Assembly: GCF_020886775.1 (NCBI RefSeq)
Contig: NZ_AP024525.1
Location: 248,001 to 312,000 of the forward strand
Reading direction: 5' to 3'
Source: Sinomonas cyclohexanicum
GTDB lineage: Bacteria; Actinomycetota; Actinomycetes; Actinomycetales; Micrococcaceae
Length of the DNA: 64,000 nt
Numbering within the stretch: position 1 is the stretch's first letter; each line of letters begins with the position of its first letter. The translations under genes were made by a program, and so were the position numbers. The notes under the pieces were generated by a model. It worked only from the letters and a program-made list of their open reading frames with translations. It was not told where the DNA came from and made no database searches. Below are positions 57,314 through 64,000 of the stretch, piece by piece.

Positions 57314-58360
57314 CTAGGCGACGCGAACGAGCAGGCTCGCCGGGTGCACCTCGACATCCACCCGCGTCGCCGGACCCACGACGTCGCCGTCCACCTGCGT
57401 CTCGATCGGCTCGGGCACGCGGATGGAGACCTTGCGGGCGCCGTAGAACTGCATGACCGGCAGCTGGCGCTTGTGCTGGACCATGATCTTCACGTACATC
57501 GCGATCCAGCCGATGAGGCTGCGCGGGCTCATGATCGCGACGTCGAGCACCCCGTCGTCGATGTACGCATCGGGGATGAAGTCCACGCCGCCGGGCAGCT
57601 TCGCGCAGTTCGCGAACAGGACGCTGCGGACGCGGCGGGTCTGGAAATCGGCGTCGTCGAGCGAGATCTCCACGCGGCGCCGCCGCTGGCCCGGCATGTG
57701 ACGGATCCCCGCCTCCGTGTACGCCATCCAGCCGACCACGCGCTTCAGGTCCTCGCTCGTGTCGCTGAGGATCTCGGCGTCCATCCCGACGCCCGCGATC
57801 ACGAGGAACGTGTGCCGAGAGGTCTCGCCGTCTGGGGCCGTGAGGGTCATGGTGGCCGTGTCGATGCGCCGCTGCCGCCCGAACACCGCGGTGTACACGC
57901 ACTGCGAGAGGTGCGTGACGTCCAGGTCCAGATTGCGGGCCAGCAGATTGCCCGTGCCGAGCGGCACGAGGCCCACGGCGGTGTCGGTCCCTGCCAGCGC
58001 CTCCGCGACGACCCGCACCGTGCCGTCCCCGCCGCAGGGAATCACGACGTCGGCGCCCGCCTCGAGCGCCCGGCGCGCCGCCGTGTGGCCAGGGTCCTGC
58101 TTGGTGGTGTGGAAGACGAGCGGCTCCGGCCAGCCGGCGCCCCGGCAGGCGGCCTCGATGAGGAGCCGGGTCTCGTGGGCGCGCTGCTTGATGGGATTGA
58201 GCACGATGGCGACCTGCTGGGGTCCCGGCGGCGGCGGCGCGGCCGGCGCGGCCACCGCGCTGCGGGAGTGCTGCTCCTTGAGCCTGCGCACGTTCCACCA
58301 GCTGGCGACCGCGAAGCCGCCAGCTGCGGCTACGGCACCCGCTATGATCCAACCGCGCAT
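57314..58360 (-). CDS. Diacylglycerol kinase family lipid kinase
   Basis: This lipid kinase of 348 residues has an N-terminal helix ([19 protein letters not shown]) and a DAGK catalytic domain: [25 protein letters not shown] as the nucleotide-binding GGDGT loop, and [13 protein letters not shown]. The C-terminal half ends in [20 protein letters not shown] as in YegS/DgkB relatives. It should phosphorylate diacylglycerol or a related lipid at the membrane. It is divergent from serS with a 102-bp spacer, and its 3' end lies near a family A half-site (GCGCCGTCGTGCGC, near 57295). Confidence 0.87.
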   Translation of the reverse strand: MRGWIIAGAVAAAGGFAVASWWNVRRLKEQHSRSAVAAPAAPPPPGPQQVAIVLNPIKQRAHETRLLIEAACRGAGWPEPLVFHTTKQDPGHTAARRALEAGADVVIPCGGDGTVRVVAEALAGTDTAVGLVPLGTGNLLARNLDLDVTHLSQCVYTAVFGRQRRIDTATMTLTAPDGETSRHTFLVIAGVGMDAEILSDTSEDLKRVVGWMAYTEAGIRHMPGQRRRRVEISLDDADFQTRRVRSVLFANCAKLPGGVDFIPDAYIDDGVLDVAIMSPRSLIGWIAMYVKIMVQHKRQLPVMQFYGARKVSIRVPEPIETQVDGDVVGPATRVDVEVHPASLLVRVA

Positions 58361-58462
58361 GATGCTGTTACTCTAACCCGCCCGGCCGGCAGCCCGAGCC
58401 CGCCTCGCCACCCGCCGCCTCGCACCCGAGCCGGCCCTCCCCGACCCGCTAGTCTTGGACTC

Positions 58463-59749
58463 GTGATCGACGTCAAGGACCTTACCGAGAACCCCGACAA
58501 GTACCGTGCGAGCCAGCGTGCCCGCGGGGCGGACGAAGCGCTCGTGGACTCGATCATCGCGGCGGACGCGCGCCGTCGTGGGTCCCTGACCGAGTATGAG
58601 ACGCTCCGTGCCCAGCAGAACGCGTTCGGCAAGAAGGTCGCCGCCGCGAAGGGCGAGGAGAAGCAGGCGCTGCTCGCCGAGGTCAAGGACCTCGCGCAGA
58701 AGGTCAAGGCCGCGCAGTCCTCGGCGGACGAGGCGCAGGCCGAGATGGACGAGCTCATGCGCGTGGTCCCGAACCTCATCATCGATGGCATCCCCGCCGG
58801 CGGCGAGGACGACTACGCGGTGCTCAAGACCGTCGGTACGCCGCGCGACTTCGCGGCCGAGGGCTTCGAGCCGCGCGACCACCTCGAGATCGGCGAGCTC
58901 CTCGGGGCGATCGACATGGAGCGCGGCGCCAAGGTCTCCGGCTCGCGGTTCTACTTCCTCAAGGGCGTCGGGGCGCGGCTTGAGATCGCGCTGCTCTCGA
59001 TGGCCATGGACCAGGCCGTAGCGAACGGCTTCATCCCCATGATCACCCCCACGCTCGTGCGGCCCGAGACGATGCAGGGCACCGGCTTCGACGTGAAGCA
59101 CGACGCCGAGATCTACCGCCTCGCCGAGGACGACCTGTACCTCGTCGGAACGTCCGAGGTCGCCCTCGCCGGCTACCACGCTGACGAGATCCTCGACCTC
59201 TCCGCCGGCCCCACGCGGTACGCCGGATGGTCCTCGTGCTACCGCCGCGAGGCCGGCTCGCACGGCAAGGACACCCGGGGGATTATCCGGGTGCACCAGT
59301 TCAACAAGGTCGAGATGTTCATCTACTGCGACCCCGAGGATGCCGAGGCCGAGCACGCCCGCCTGCTCGCGTGGGAGGAGGAGATGCTCGCCAAGGTCGA
59401 GCTGCCGTACCGTGTCATCGACACCGCCGCCGGTGACCTCGGCATGAGCGCCGCCCGCAAGTTCGACTGCGAGGCCTGGGTCCCGACCCAGGGGCGCTAC
59501 CGCGAGCTCACCTCCACGTCGAACTGCACGGGGTTCCAGGCGCGCCGCCTCAACATCCGAGAGCGGGTGCTCGACGCCGACGGCTCGCCGAAGGGGACCC
59601 GCGCCGTCGCAACCCTCAATGGCACCCTTGCGACGACCCGGTGGATCGTCGCCATCCTCGAGCACCACCAGAATGCGGACGGCTCCGTCAACGTCCCGGC
59701 CGCCCTCCGCCCGTACCTCGGCGGCCTCGAGGTCCTCCCCGTCCTGTAA
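58463..59749 (+). CDS. serS: Seryl-tRNA synthetase
   Basis: This class II synthetase of 428 residues charges tRNA-Ser with serine. The N-terminal coiled-coil arm (about residues 30-100) binds the tRNA. Motif 1 lies near [15 protein letters not shown], motif 2 is [22 protein letters not shown] and motif 3 is [20 protein letters not shown], all well conserved. TAGTCT at 58450-58455 is exactly 7 nt from the GTG start, and there is no ribosome-binding site, so the mRNA is probably leaderless. A perfect 22-bp hairpin 17 nt past the stop is the terminator. Confidence 0.95.
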   Translation: MIDVKDLTENPDKYRASQRARGADEALVDSIIAADARRRGSLTEYETLRAQQNAFGKKVAAAKGEEKQALLAEVKDLAQKVKAAQSSADEAQAEMDELMRVVPNLIIDGIPAGGEDDYAVLKTVGTPRDFAAEGFEPRDHLEIGELLGAIDMERGAKVSGSRFYFLKGVGARLEIALLSMAMDQAVANGFIPMITPTLVRPETMQGTGFDVKHDAEIYRLAEDDLYLVGTSEVALAGYHADEILDLSAGPTRYAGWSSCYRREAGSHGKDTRGIIRVHQFNKVEMFIYCDPEDAEAEHARLLAWEEEMLAKVELPYRVIDTAAGDLGMSAARKFDCEAWVPTQGRYRELTSTSNCTGFQARRLNIRERVLDADGSPKGTRAVATLNGTLATTRWIVAILEHHQNADGSVNVPAALRPYLGGLEVLPVL

Positions 59750-59766
59750 GTCACCAACGGCGGTTC

Positions 59767-59826
59767 ACCTCAGGTTTTGGACATGACCACACGCCACGGC
59801 GCGGGGTCATGTCCAAAACCTGAGGT
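59767..59826. terminator. 22-bp hairpin downstream of serS
   Basis: ACCTCAGGTTTTGGACATGA and CC (59767-59788) pair exactly with 59805-59826 around a 16-nt loop. The right arm begins GGTCATGTCC, the core also seen in family B units at 1976-2013 and 44281-44297. It lies directly after serS and serves as its likely terminator. Confidence 0.78.
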
Positions 59827-59894
59827 CACTTCCGTTGTCCACAGGTGTGCCGGTGCCGGTGGCGCCAGCATCGTGGCTCCGGTTGGGTGGTCCT

Positions 59895-60902
59895 ATGAGA
59901 TTCCCCAGCGTGCAGTTCGAGACGTCGACAGCCCAGCACCGGACGGGGCGCAGCTCGCGCGACCTGAGCCGCGCCTACGCGGCCGGGCGTCTTGTGCGGC
60001 CGCGGCGCGGCGTATACCTGCCGACGGATGAATGGCTCTCCGGGACCGCAGCTGACCGCTACGCCATCACGACGGCGTCACTCGCCGCAGCGGGACCGTC
60101 GCCAGTGCTGTGCCGGGAGACCGCGCTGATGGCATGGGGCGTGGAGTTTGCCCGGACGCCGACGCACGTCCGCTACCGGACGACGAGCCGGGCACGAAGC
60201 GGGTCGACCCGGCCGGCCGGGATCTACGGGAATGAATCAGTGGCGCTCAAGGCCTGGACCGCGTCCCGGCGGGGGCAGATGCTGCCGCAGGGCTACCCCG
60301 AGGCGAAGCATTGGTGGGAGCCCGTATCCGCCAACCGTCTCACGGTGCCCCATCTCGGGCTCTCGCTGGCTATGGAGCCCTTCGACGCGGCGTTCGCGGA
60401 CACCATCCACCGCCTGCCCTTCACGGAGGCTGTGGTTGTCGTGGATGCGCTCCTCGCCGGGCGCGATGGGCTCAAGGTGCGGCGCACGGCCGGGCAGCTC
60501 CGCGCCCTCCAGGCTTCGCTGCCCACCGCGAGCGCTCGCGCACGGACCGGGGGTGTGCTCGACTTCGCCGATGCCGGCTCGGAGTCTGTGGGTGAATCGT
60601 TCAGCCGCGCGCTCATGTGGGAGCTCGGGTTCGAGATGCCGCAGCTTCAGGTATCGATCACGCGGGACGGGCGGTGGATCGCCCGGGCGGACTTCTGCTG
60701 GCCGAAGCTCAAGCTCGTAGGCGAATTCGACGGACTCCAGAAGTACCTCCGCTCACGGGAACTCTCGGGGAAGTCCGCGGCCGAGGCGGTGGTCGCGGAG
60801 AATCTGCGCGAGGACGAGATCCGAGCGGCCGGGTATGGCGTGGTGCGTGTACTGACCGGGATGCGGCGGGGGAGACCCGCAACCCACCGCACCCGAAGGT
60901 GA
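59895..60902 (+). CDS. AbiEi-like / DUF559 endonuclease-fold protein
   Basis: This protein of 335 residues has two parts. The N-terminal part (RDLSRAYAAGRLVRPRRGVY) is the winged-helix pattern of AbiEi-type antitoxins. The C-terminal ~120 residues resemble DUF559, a Vsr/restriction-like nuclease fold: a glutamate in SESVGESFSRALMWELGF, an Asp in RADFCWPKLKLVGEFDG and a lysine in LQKYLRS. No AbiEii toxin gene is adjacent, so it is not a complete toxin-antitoxin pair. It may be a stand-alone nuclease or regulator; such orphans are common in actinobacteria. ATG 59895 is chosen by homology to the RxG-Y start region. Confidence 0.72.
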   Translation: MRFPSVQFETSTAQHRTGRSSRDLSRAYAAGRLVRPRRGVYLPTDEWLSGTAADRYAITTASLAAAGPSPVLCRETALMAWGVEFARTPTHVRYRTTSRARSGSTRPAGIYGNESVALKAWTASRRGQMLPQGYPEAKHWWEPVSANRLTVPHLGLSLAMEPFDAAFADTIHRLPFTEAVVVVDALLAGRDGLKVRRTAGQLRALQASLPTASARARTGGVLDFADAGSESVGESFSRALMWELGFEMPQLQVSITRDGRWIARADFCWPKLKLVGEFDGLQKYLRSRELSGKSAAEAVVAENLREDEIRAAGYGVVRVLTGMRRGRPATHRTRR

Positions 60903-60968
60903 ACACTCACACTGTGGGCGGGGCTGTGAATATTCACCCGAGCCTGTGAGTATTCACCCTGTGTTCAC
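60899..60968. repeat. Three 12-bp dyads GTGARYAYTCAC with a terminal half-site
   Basis: GTGAACACTCAC (60899-60910), GTGAATATTCAC (60926-60937, a perfect palindrome) and GTGAGTATTCAC (60946-60957) are followed by GTGTTCAC (60961-60968). The first GTGAACAC and last GTGTTCAC also pair with each other. The cluster overlaps the stop codon of the AbiEi-like gene and lies 56 nt upstream of the HAD gene. It could be a multi-site operator or a branched terminator. Confidence 0.6.
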
Positions 60969-61023
60969 GGTCGGGGCGCCGGATTCCCCAGAGCCCCCCA
61001 GCGCGGGATGGTTCACTAGAGCC

Positions 61024-61860
61024 ATGACAACAACACTGAACGCTGGCATCGATGACCAGCTCATCACCATGAATCGCAAGCTCATCGGCCTCGACGTGGA
61101 CGGTACTCTCGTGGACCACTACGGCCACATGTCCCCGGCCATCCGCGAGGCCGGGGCCGCCGTCGTGGGCGCGGGCCACGAGGTCGTCATCGCGACCGGG
61201 CGCTCCCTCGGCGCGACGCTGCCGGTCGTCGAGCTCCTCGGCGTCGACCACGGGTACGCCGTGTGCAGCAACGGCGGTGTGGTCGTCCAGATCCATGCGG
61301 GCGCGAACGGCGGCTACACCGTGATCGACCGCCGCTCCTTCGACCCGGCCCCCGCCCTCAGGGCCCTCCGCCACCGCCTCCCCAACGCGAAGTACGCCCT
61401 CGAGGACATTGAGGGCAACTTCCTCTCCACCGAGCGGTTCCAGGACGCGAGCTTCGGCGTCGAGGCCCGCGGCGTGTCCTTCGGCGAGCTGCTCGAGGCC
61501 GAGGCCGTCCGCCTCGTCGTGTTCTCGACCGATGCCACGGCCGAGGAGTTCGGCGAGGCCGTCCAGTCCATCGGCCTCCACGGTGTGACCTACTCCGTCG
61601 GGTGGACTGCGTGGCTCGACATCGCCGCGCACGGAGTGACGAAGGCCAGCGGGCTCGAGCACGTGCGTAGCCTCCTCGGCGTGGACCGCGCTGACACGGT
61701 GTGCATCGGCGATGGCCGCAACGACATCGAGATGCTCCAGTGGGCCGGCCGCGGCGTCGCCATGGGCCAGGCGCCGGCCGAGGTCAAGGCCGCCGCGAAC
61801 GAGGTCACTGCACCCGTCGAGGAGGACGGTGCCGCCGCGATCCTCCGGTCGCTGCTGTAG
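61024..61860 (+). CDS. Cof-type HAD-IIB phosphatase
   Basis: This HAD hydrolase of 278 residues has motif I GLDVDGTLVD, motif II VIATGRS, the lysine in AHGVTKASGLEHV and motif IV CIGDGRNDIEML, with a IIB cap between. It should remove phosphate from a small metabolite. This gene position between serS and ppa is, to my recollection, conserved in Arthrobacter-like genomes. I chose ATG 61024; an in-frame start further upstream would overlap the repeat cluster at 60899-60968. Confidence 0.87.
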   Translation: MTTTLNAGIDDQLITMNRKLIGLDVDGTLVDHYGHMSPAIREAGAAVVGAGHEVVIATGRSLGATLPVVELLGVDHGYAVCSNGGVVVQIHAGANGGYTVIDRRSFDPAPALRALRHRLPNAKYALEDIEGNFLSTERFQDASFGVEARGVSFGELLEAEAVRLVVFSTDATAEEFGEAVQSIGLHGVTYSVGWTAWLDIAAHGVTKASGLEHVRSLLGVDRADTVCIGDGRNDIEMLQWAGRGVAMGQAPAEVKAAANEVTAPVEEDGAAAILRSLL

Positions 61861-61930
61861 GCGCCCACCCACGATGGCGGCCCCTCGCCGCTGCTGGATC
61901 CCATGCGGTCGGTTGCGGGGTTCTGTCCGG

Positions 61931-62542
61931 TCAGTGAGCCGCGTCGAGCAGCCCGAGAAGCCGCGTGGCGGCCGGCCGGGCGGCCCATTCTTCGGGCCAG
62001 TGCGCGCGGGCGATCGCCTTTGACACCGCCTGGGTCGTGATGCCGAGGGCCTCCGCCACGGCCTTCTGCTGCCCCCGGACCCCCGGAGTCAGGAGGTCCA
62101 GTACCCGCCATTCCGCCGTGGTGCGTTTCACGATGGCGAGCCCGAGCAGGCGAAGCACCCCCTCGGCGTCGTGCGCGAGGGCAGCGTCCGGGCCCTCGAC
62201 CGCGATCGCAGGCCCCTCGCCGCTCGCCTGGGCGCGCTCGACGGCGCGCCGCGAGTGTGCGAGCGCTGGCCCGCGGGCGTCGGCGACGCCGAGCGGCAGC
62301 GGTTCGTCGAGGCGCCCGACGCCGATTCCGACGTTCCAGCGCACGTCCCCGCACGCGTCGGGCCGCAGGGCGGTGAGGGCGGCGTCGACGGCGGGACCGG
62401 GGGCAGTGAAGATGGCCTGCGCCTCGTCGCCGACGGTCCGGTCGAACGGCACGTCCGGCTGCAGCCGGGCGAGGGCCCTGAGGAGTTCGGGGACGCGGTC
62501 CCCGGCGGCGCGGTCGCGCTGGTTGATCGTGACCGTGTACAT
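61931..62542 (-). CDS. SatD family protein with helix-turn-helix
   Basis: This protein of 203 residues has a SatD-like N-terminal domain (VTINQRDRAAGDRVPELLRA then TVGDEAQAIF) and a C-terminal helix-turn-helix, QKAVAEALGITTQAVSKAIA, which suggests DNA binding. SatD proteins were named for an acid-tolerance operon in streptococci; their activity is not established. TAGGCT lies 6 nt before the ATG on the minus strand, so translation is probably leaderless. It is convergent with the HAD gene, and the family C hairpin lies behind it. Confidence 0.72.
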   Translation of the reverse strand: MYTVTINQRDRAAGDRVPELLRALARLQPDVPFDRTVGDEAQAIFTAPGPAVDAALTALRPDACGDVRWNVGIGVGRLDEPLPLGVADARGPALAHSRRAVERAQASGEGPAIAVEGPDAALAHDAEGVLRLLGLAIVKRTTAEWRVLDLLTPGVRGQQKAVAEALGITTQAVSKAIARAHWPEEWAARPAATRLLGLLDAAH

Positions 62543-62599
62543 GGCGAGAGCCTAGCGGCGGCGTCCCGCGGAGGGCGAGAGGTGGCCGCCGAACATGCG

Positions 62600-62643
62600 A
62601 GAGGTGGCCACTCGACGGGTCAGATCGTCGAGTGGCCACCTCT
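62600..62643. terminator. Perfect 18-bp hairpin downstream of ppa (family C)
   Basis: AGAGGTGGCCACTCGACG (62600-62617) pairs exactly with 62626-62643 around the loop GGTCAGAT. A further GAGAGGTGGCC copy lies at 62577-62587. The AGGTGGCCACTCGAC arm is shared with the nested repeat at 44192-44274. It is 56 nt after the ppa stop codon. Confidence 0.75.
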
Positions 62644-62699
62644 TCACTGCTGAGCGGCCAGCTTGGCAGCCGGTGTCCCTGCGGTCAGGCTCCGTGGTG

Positions 62700-63185
62700 T
62701 CAGTGGGCGTCGCCGAAGCGCTTGATGGACGCCTCGAGCTCGGCCTCGGCGGCGGCGCGGTCGGCCCAGCCGGCCGGCTTGACCCACTTGCCCGGCTCGA
62801 GGTCCTTGTACCGCGAGAAGAAGTGCTCGATCTCCTTGATGAGCCACTCGTCGAGGTCGGAGGCCTCCTGGATGTGGTCGAACCGCTTGTCGGCGGGGAC
62901 GCACACGAGCTTGGCGTCGCCGCCGGACTCGTCCTCCATGTTGAAGATCGCGATCGGGCGGGCCTCGAGGACGATGCCCGGGAACAGGTCGACGTCCGGG
63001 TACCAGACGAGCGCGTCGAGCGGGTCGCCGTCCTCGCCGAGGGTGTTGTCGAAGAACCCATAGTGGGTCGGGTACTGCATCGAGGTGAACAGCACGCGGT
63101 CGAGGCGGACGCGGCCCGTCTCGTGGTCCACCTCGTACTTCACGCGCGAGCCGCGCGGGATCTCGATCGTCACATCGTGCTTCAT
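62700..63185 (-). CDS. ppa: Inorganic pyrophosphatase
   Basis: This class I soluble pyrophosphatase of 161 residues hydrolyses pyrophosphate and pulls biosynthetic reactions forward. The metal-site segment [11 protein letters not shown] holds the signature aspartates, preceded by [11 protein letters not shown] and followed by [17 protein letters not shown]. Length fits bacterial class I enzymes. AAGGAG precedes the ATG by 5 nt. It is divergent from the dacB gene, with a 162-bp spacer that has a -10-like TACCAT near 63277. Confidence 0.94.
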   Translation of the reverse strand: MKHDVTIEIPRGSRVKYEVDHETGRVRLDRVLFTSMQYPTHYGFFDNTLGEDGDPLDALVWYPDVDLFPGIVLEARPIAIFNMEDESGGDAKLVCVPADKRFDHIQEASDLDEWLIKEIEHFFSRYKDLEPGKWVKPAGWADRAAAEAELEASIKRFGDAH

Positions 63186-63347
63186 GGTGCTCCTTGCCTG
63201 GCCCGGACGGGCCGGATGGCGGTCGGTTGGCGGCCGTCCGGCCCAGCTCACAGGGGCGGGCCGCGGCGGCGACTACCATGAAGGATATCTGCCCCGGGGT
63301 CCTCGATCTCCGTCCCGAGGCCACAGCACCCGAGGACGGAGCGCTTC

Positions 63348-64000
63348 ATGACATCCGAGCGCGGCGGCCGCACGCTCCGCGGGAGCCTGTGGGCGCTCAT
63401 CGCGTCCGCGCTGGCCGTGGCGGTGCTCGCAGCGGTCGGGATGCTCTCCTCGGGCGCGGCCACTGACGTGCACGGCCAGCTCTTCCCCGACCCCACGCCC
63501 ACGGCGACGACCCCCGCGTGGCTCGTGCCGCCGTCGTCCGCCCCGTCCCTCGCGGGCGCCACGCCGCTCTCCACCACCGCCCCGGAGCCCGACTCCGCGG
63601 CCCTGTCCAAGGAGCTCGACGCCCGGCTCGTCCCCGGCTCCGGCAGCGTCGCGGGCACGGTCCTCGACGGCGCGACCGGCCAGACGCTGTACTCGCGCTC
63701 GGGCGAGCAGCCGAGCATCCCGGCGTCGAACCTCAAGCTGCTCACGGCCTCCGCCGTCCTCACGACGCTCGGCCCGGACGCGACGCTCACCACGAAGGTG
63801 GTGCGCGGCGCCGACCCGGGGACGCTCGTGCTGGTGGGCGGCGGCGACGTCATGCTCGGCGCGGGCGCGTCCCAGCCGGGCGCGGTCATGGGCCGGGCCG
63901 GGATGGCAACGCTCGCCGCGGAGACCGCCGCCGCGCTCACCGGGACGCACGACGGCGGAGCCTCGCCGTCCGGGGCGCCGTCGCCGGCCGCTTCGGGGAC
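63348..64000 (+). CDS. dacB: D-alanyl-D-alanine carboxypeptidase/endopeptidase, S13 family (partial)
   Basis: The window ends inside this gene; 217 codons are visible. The N-terminus has a signal anchor (LWALIASALAVAVLAAVGML) and a Pro/Thr/Ser-rich linker, then the PBP4-type catalytic start: VAGTVLDGATGQTLYSRSG and the SxxK motif in IPASNLKLLTAS. LVGGGDVMLGAG follows as usual for S13 peptidases. It trims peptidoglycan stem peptides outside the membrane. The ATG at 63348 follows GGACGGAGC. Position next to ppa matches the order I know from Arthrobacter chromosomes. A family A half-site (GCACGACGGCGG, near 63947) lies in the coding region. Confidence 0.86.
   Translation, partial: MTSERGGRTLRGSLWALIASALAVAVLAAVGMLSSGAATDVHGQLFPDPTPTATTPAWLVPPSSAPSLAGATPLSTTAPEPDSAALSKELDARLVPGSGSVAGTVLDGATGQTLYSRSGEQPSIPASNLKLLTASAVLTTLGPDATLTTKVVRGADPGTLVLVGGGDVMLGAGASQPGAVMGRAGMATLAAETAAALTGTHDGGASPSGAPSPAASG

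Noticed and set aside
60899-60968. CRISPR-like array
   Set aside because: The repeats are only 12 bp, spacings are unequal (27 and 20 bp), there are three units, and no cas gene is present in the window.
1-64000. Insertion sequences, prophage or integrated element
   Set aside because: I found no transposase, integrase, phage structural gene or tRNA-adjacent attachment site; the palindromic repeats have no flanking transposase.
1-64000. rRNA or tRNA genes
   Set aside because: I looked for TTCGA-type T-loops within a cloverleaf. The few GGTTCGA words (for example near 15092 and 15143) have no matching stems.

Overview
The window is very GC-rich, densely coded DNA from an actinobacterium, most likely a member of the Micrococcaceae (Arthrobacter/Sinomonas-like). 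I infer this from the codon bias, the long antisense open frames typical of about 70% GC DNA, actinobacterial families (DUF5997, DUF1906, DUF4190, SatD), and the closing gene order pheA - N-acetyltransferase - diacylglycerol kinase - serS - HAD phosphatase - ppa - dacB, which is familiar from Arthrobacter chromosomes. I see no rRNA, tRNA, prophage, insertion sequence, plasmid or CRISPR genes. It reads as chromosome with an accessory middle section.

Layout. 1-3.3 kb: a two-component system (response regulator cut by the window edge) and a beta-lactamase-like lipoprotein. 3.4-4.8 kb: a sulfide:quinone oxidoreductase behind a perfect 28-bp palindrome that covers its promoter. 4.8-15 kb: a D-amino-acid PLP enzyme, an exporter, a VOC protein, a DUF1906 protein beside a deleted copy of itself, butanediol dehydrogenase, an orphan LysR effector-domain protein, GNAT, alpha/beta hydrolase, NERD-helicase and Nudix. 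15-20 kb: bifunctional putA with a divergent LysR regulator. 20-25 kb: a symporter remnant, a sedolisin, a RelA/SpoT-domain protein and a frameshifted DUF4389 gene. 25-30.4 kb: sugar porter, LacI regulator, PfkB kinase, PEBP protein and HAD phosphatase. 30.4-37 kb: two tandem neutral-ceramidase-like genes, a hydrolase, a subtilisin-like protease and two tiny membrane proteins. 37-46.4 kb: S1C protease, Nudix, GDPD, TMEM175-like protein, frameshifted glycerate kinase, idi, uracil permease, RutE-like reductase, an MFS exporter and its MarR regulator. 46.4-51.6 kb: pgm, then an emfourin / protealysin-like M4 protease / DRGH nuclease cassette and a DUF4190 protein. 51.6-64 kb: amidase, ABC1 kinase, rhodanese, pheA, nat, DAG kinase, serS, an AbiEi/DUF559-like protein, HAD, SatD, ppa and the start of dacB.

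Three kinds of dispersed inverted repeat lie mostly just downstream of stop codons and probably act as U-less terminators. Family A carries GCGCACGACGGCGGGTG arms, family B carries GGTCATGTTCTGG arms, and family C carries AGGTGGCCACTCGAC arms. Two members of family B have swapped both sides of their outer stem, which suggests that pairing is conserved. One copy lies inside the putA reading frame, between the two enzyme domains, and related units make up the tail of the MFS exporter.

Thirteen start codons follow a -10-like hexamer (TAnnnT or nATACT) by exactly 6 or 7 nt, so many mRNAs here should be leaderless. Three genes are each broken by the net loss of one base, two of them at or near short C/G runs. 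These could be decay or assembly errors. The most interesting functional groups are the nuclease-metalloprotease-inhibitor cassette, the unusual number of hydrolases without signal peptides (sedolisin, subtilisin-like, ceramidase-like, M4, nuclease), and the sulfide-oxidation gene with its very clear operator.
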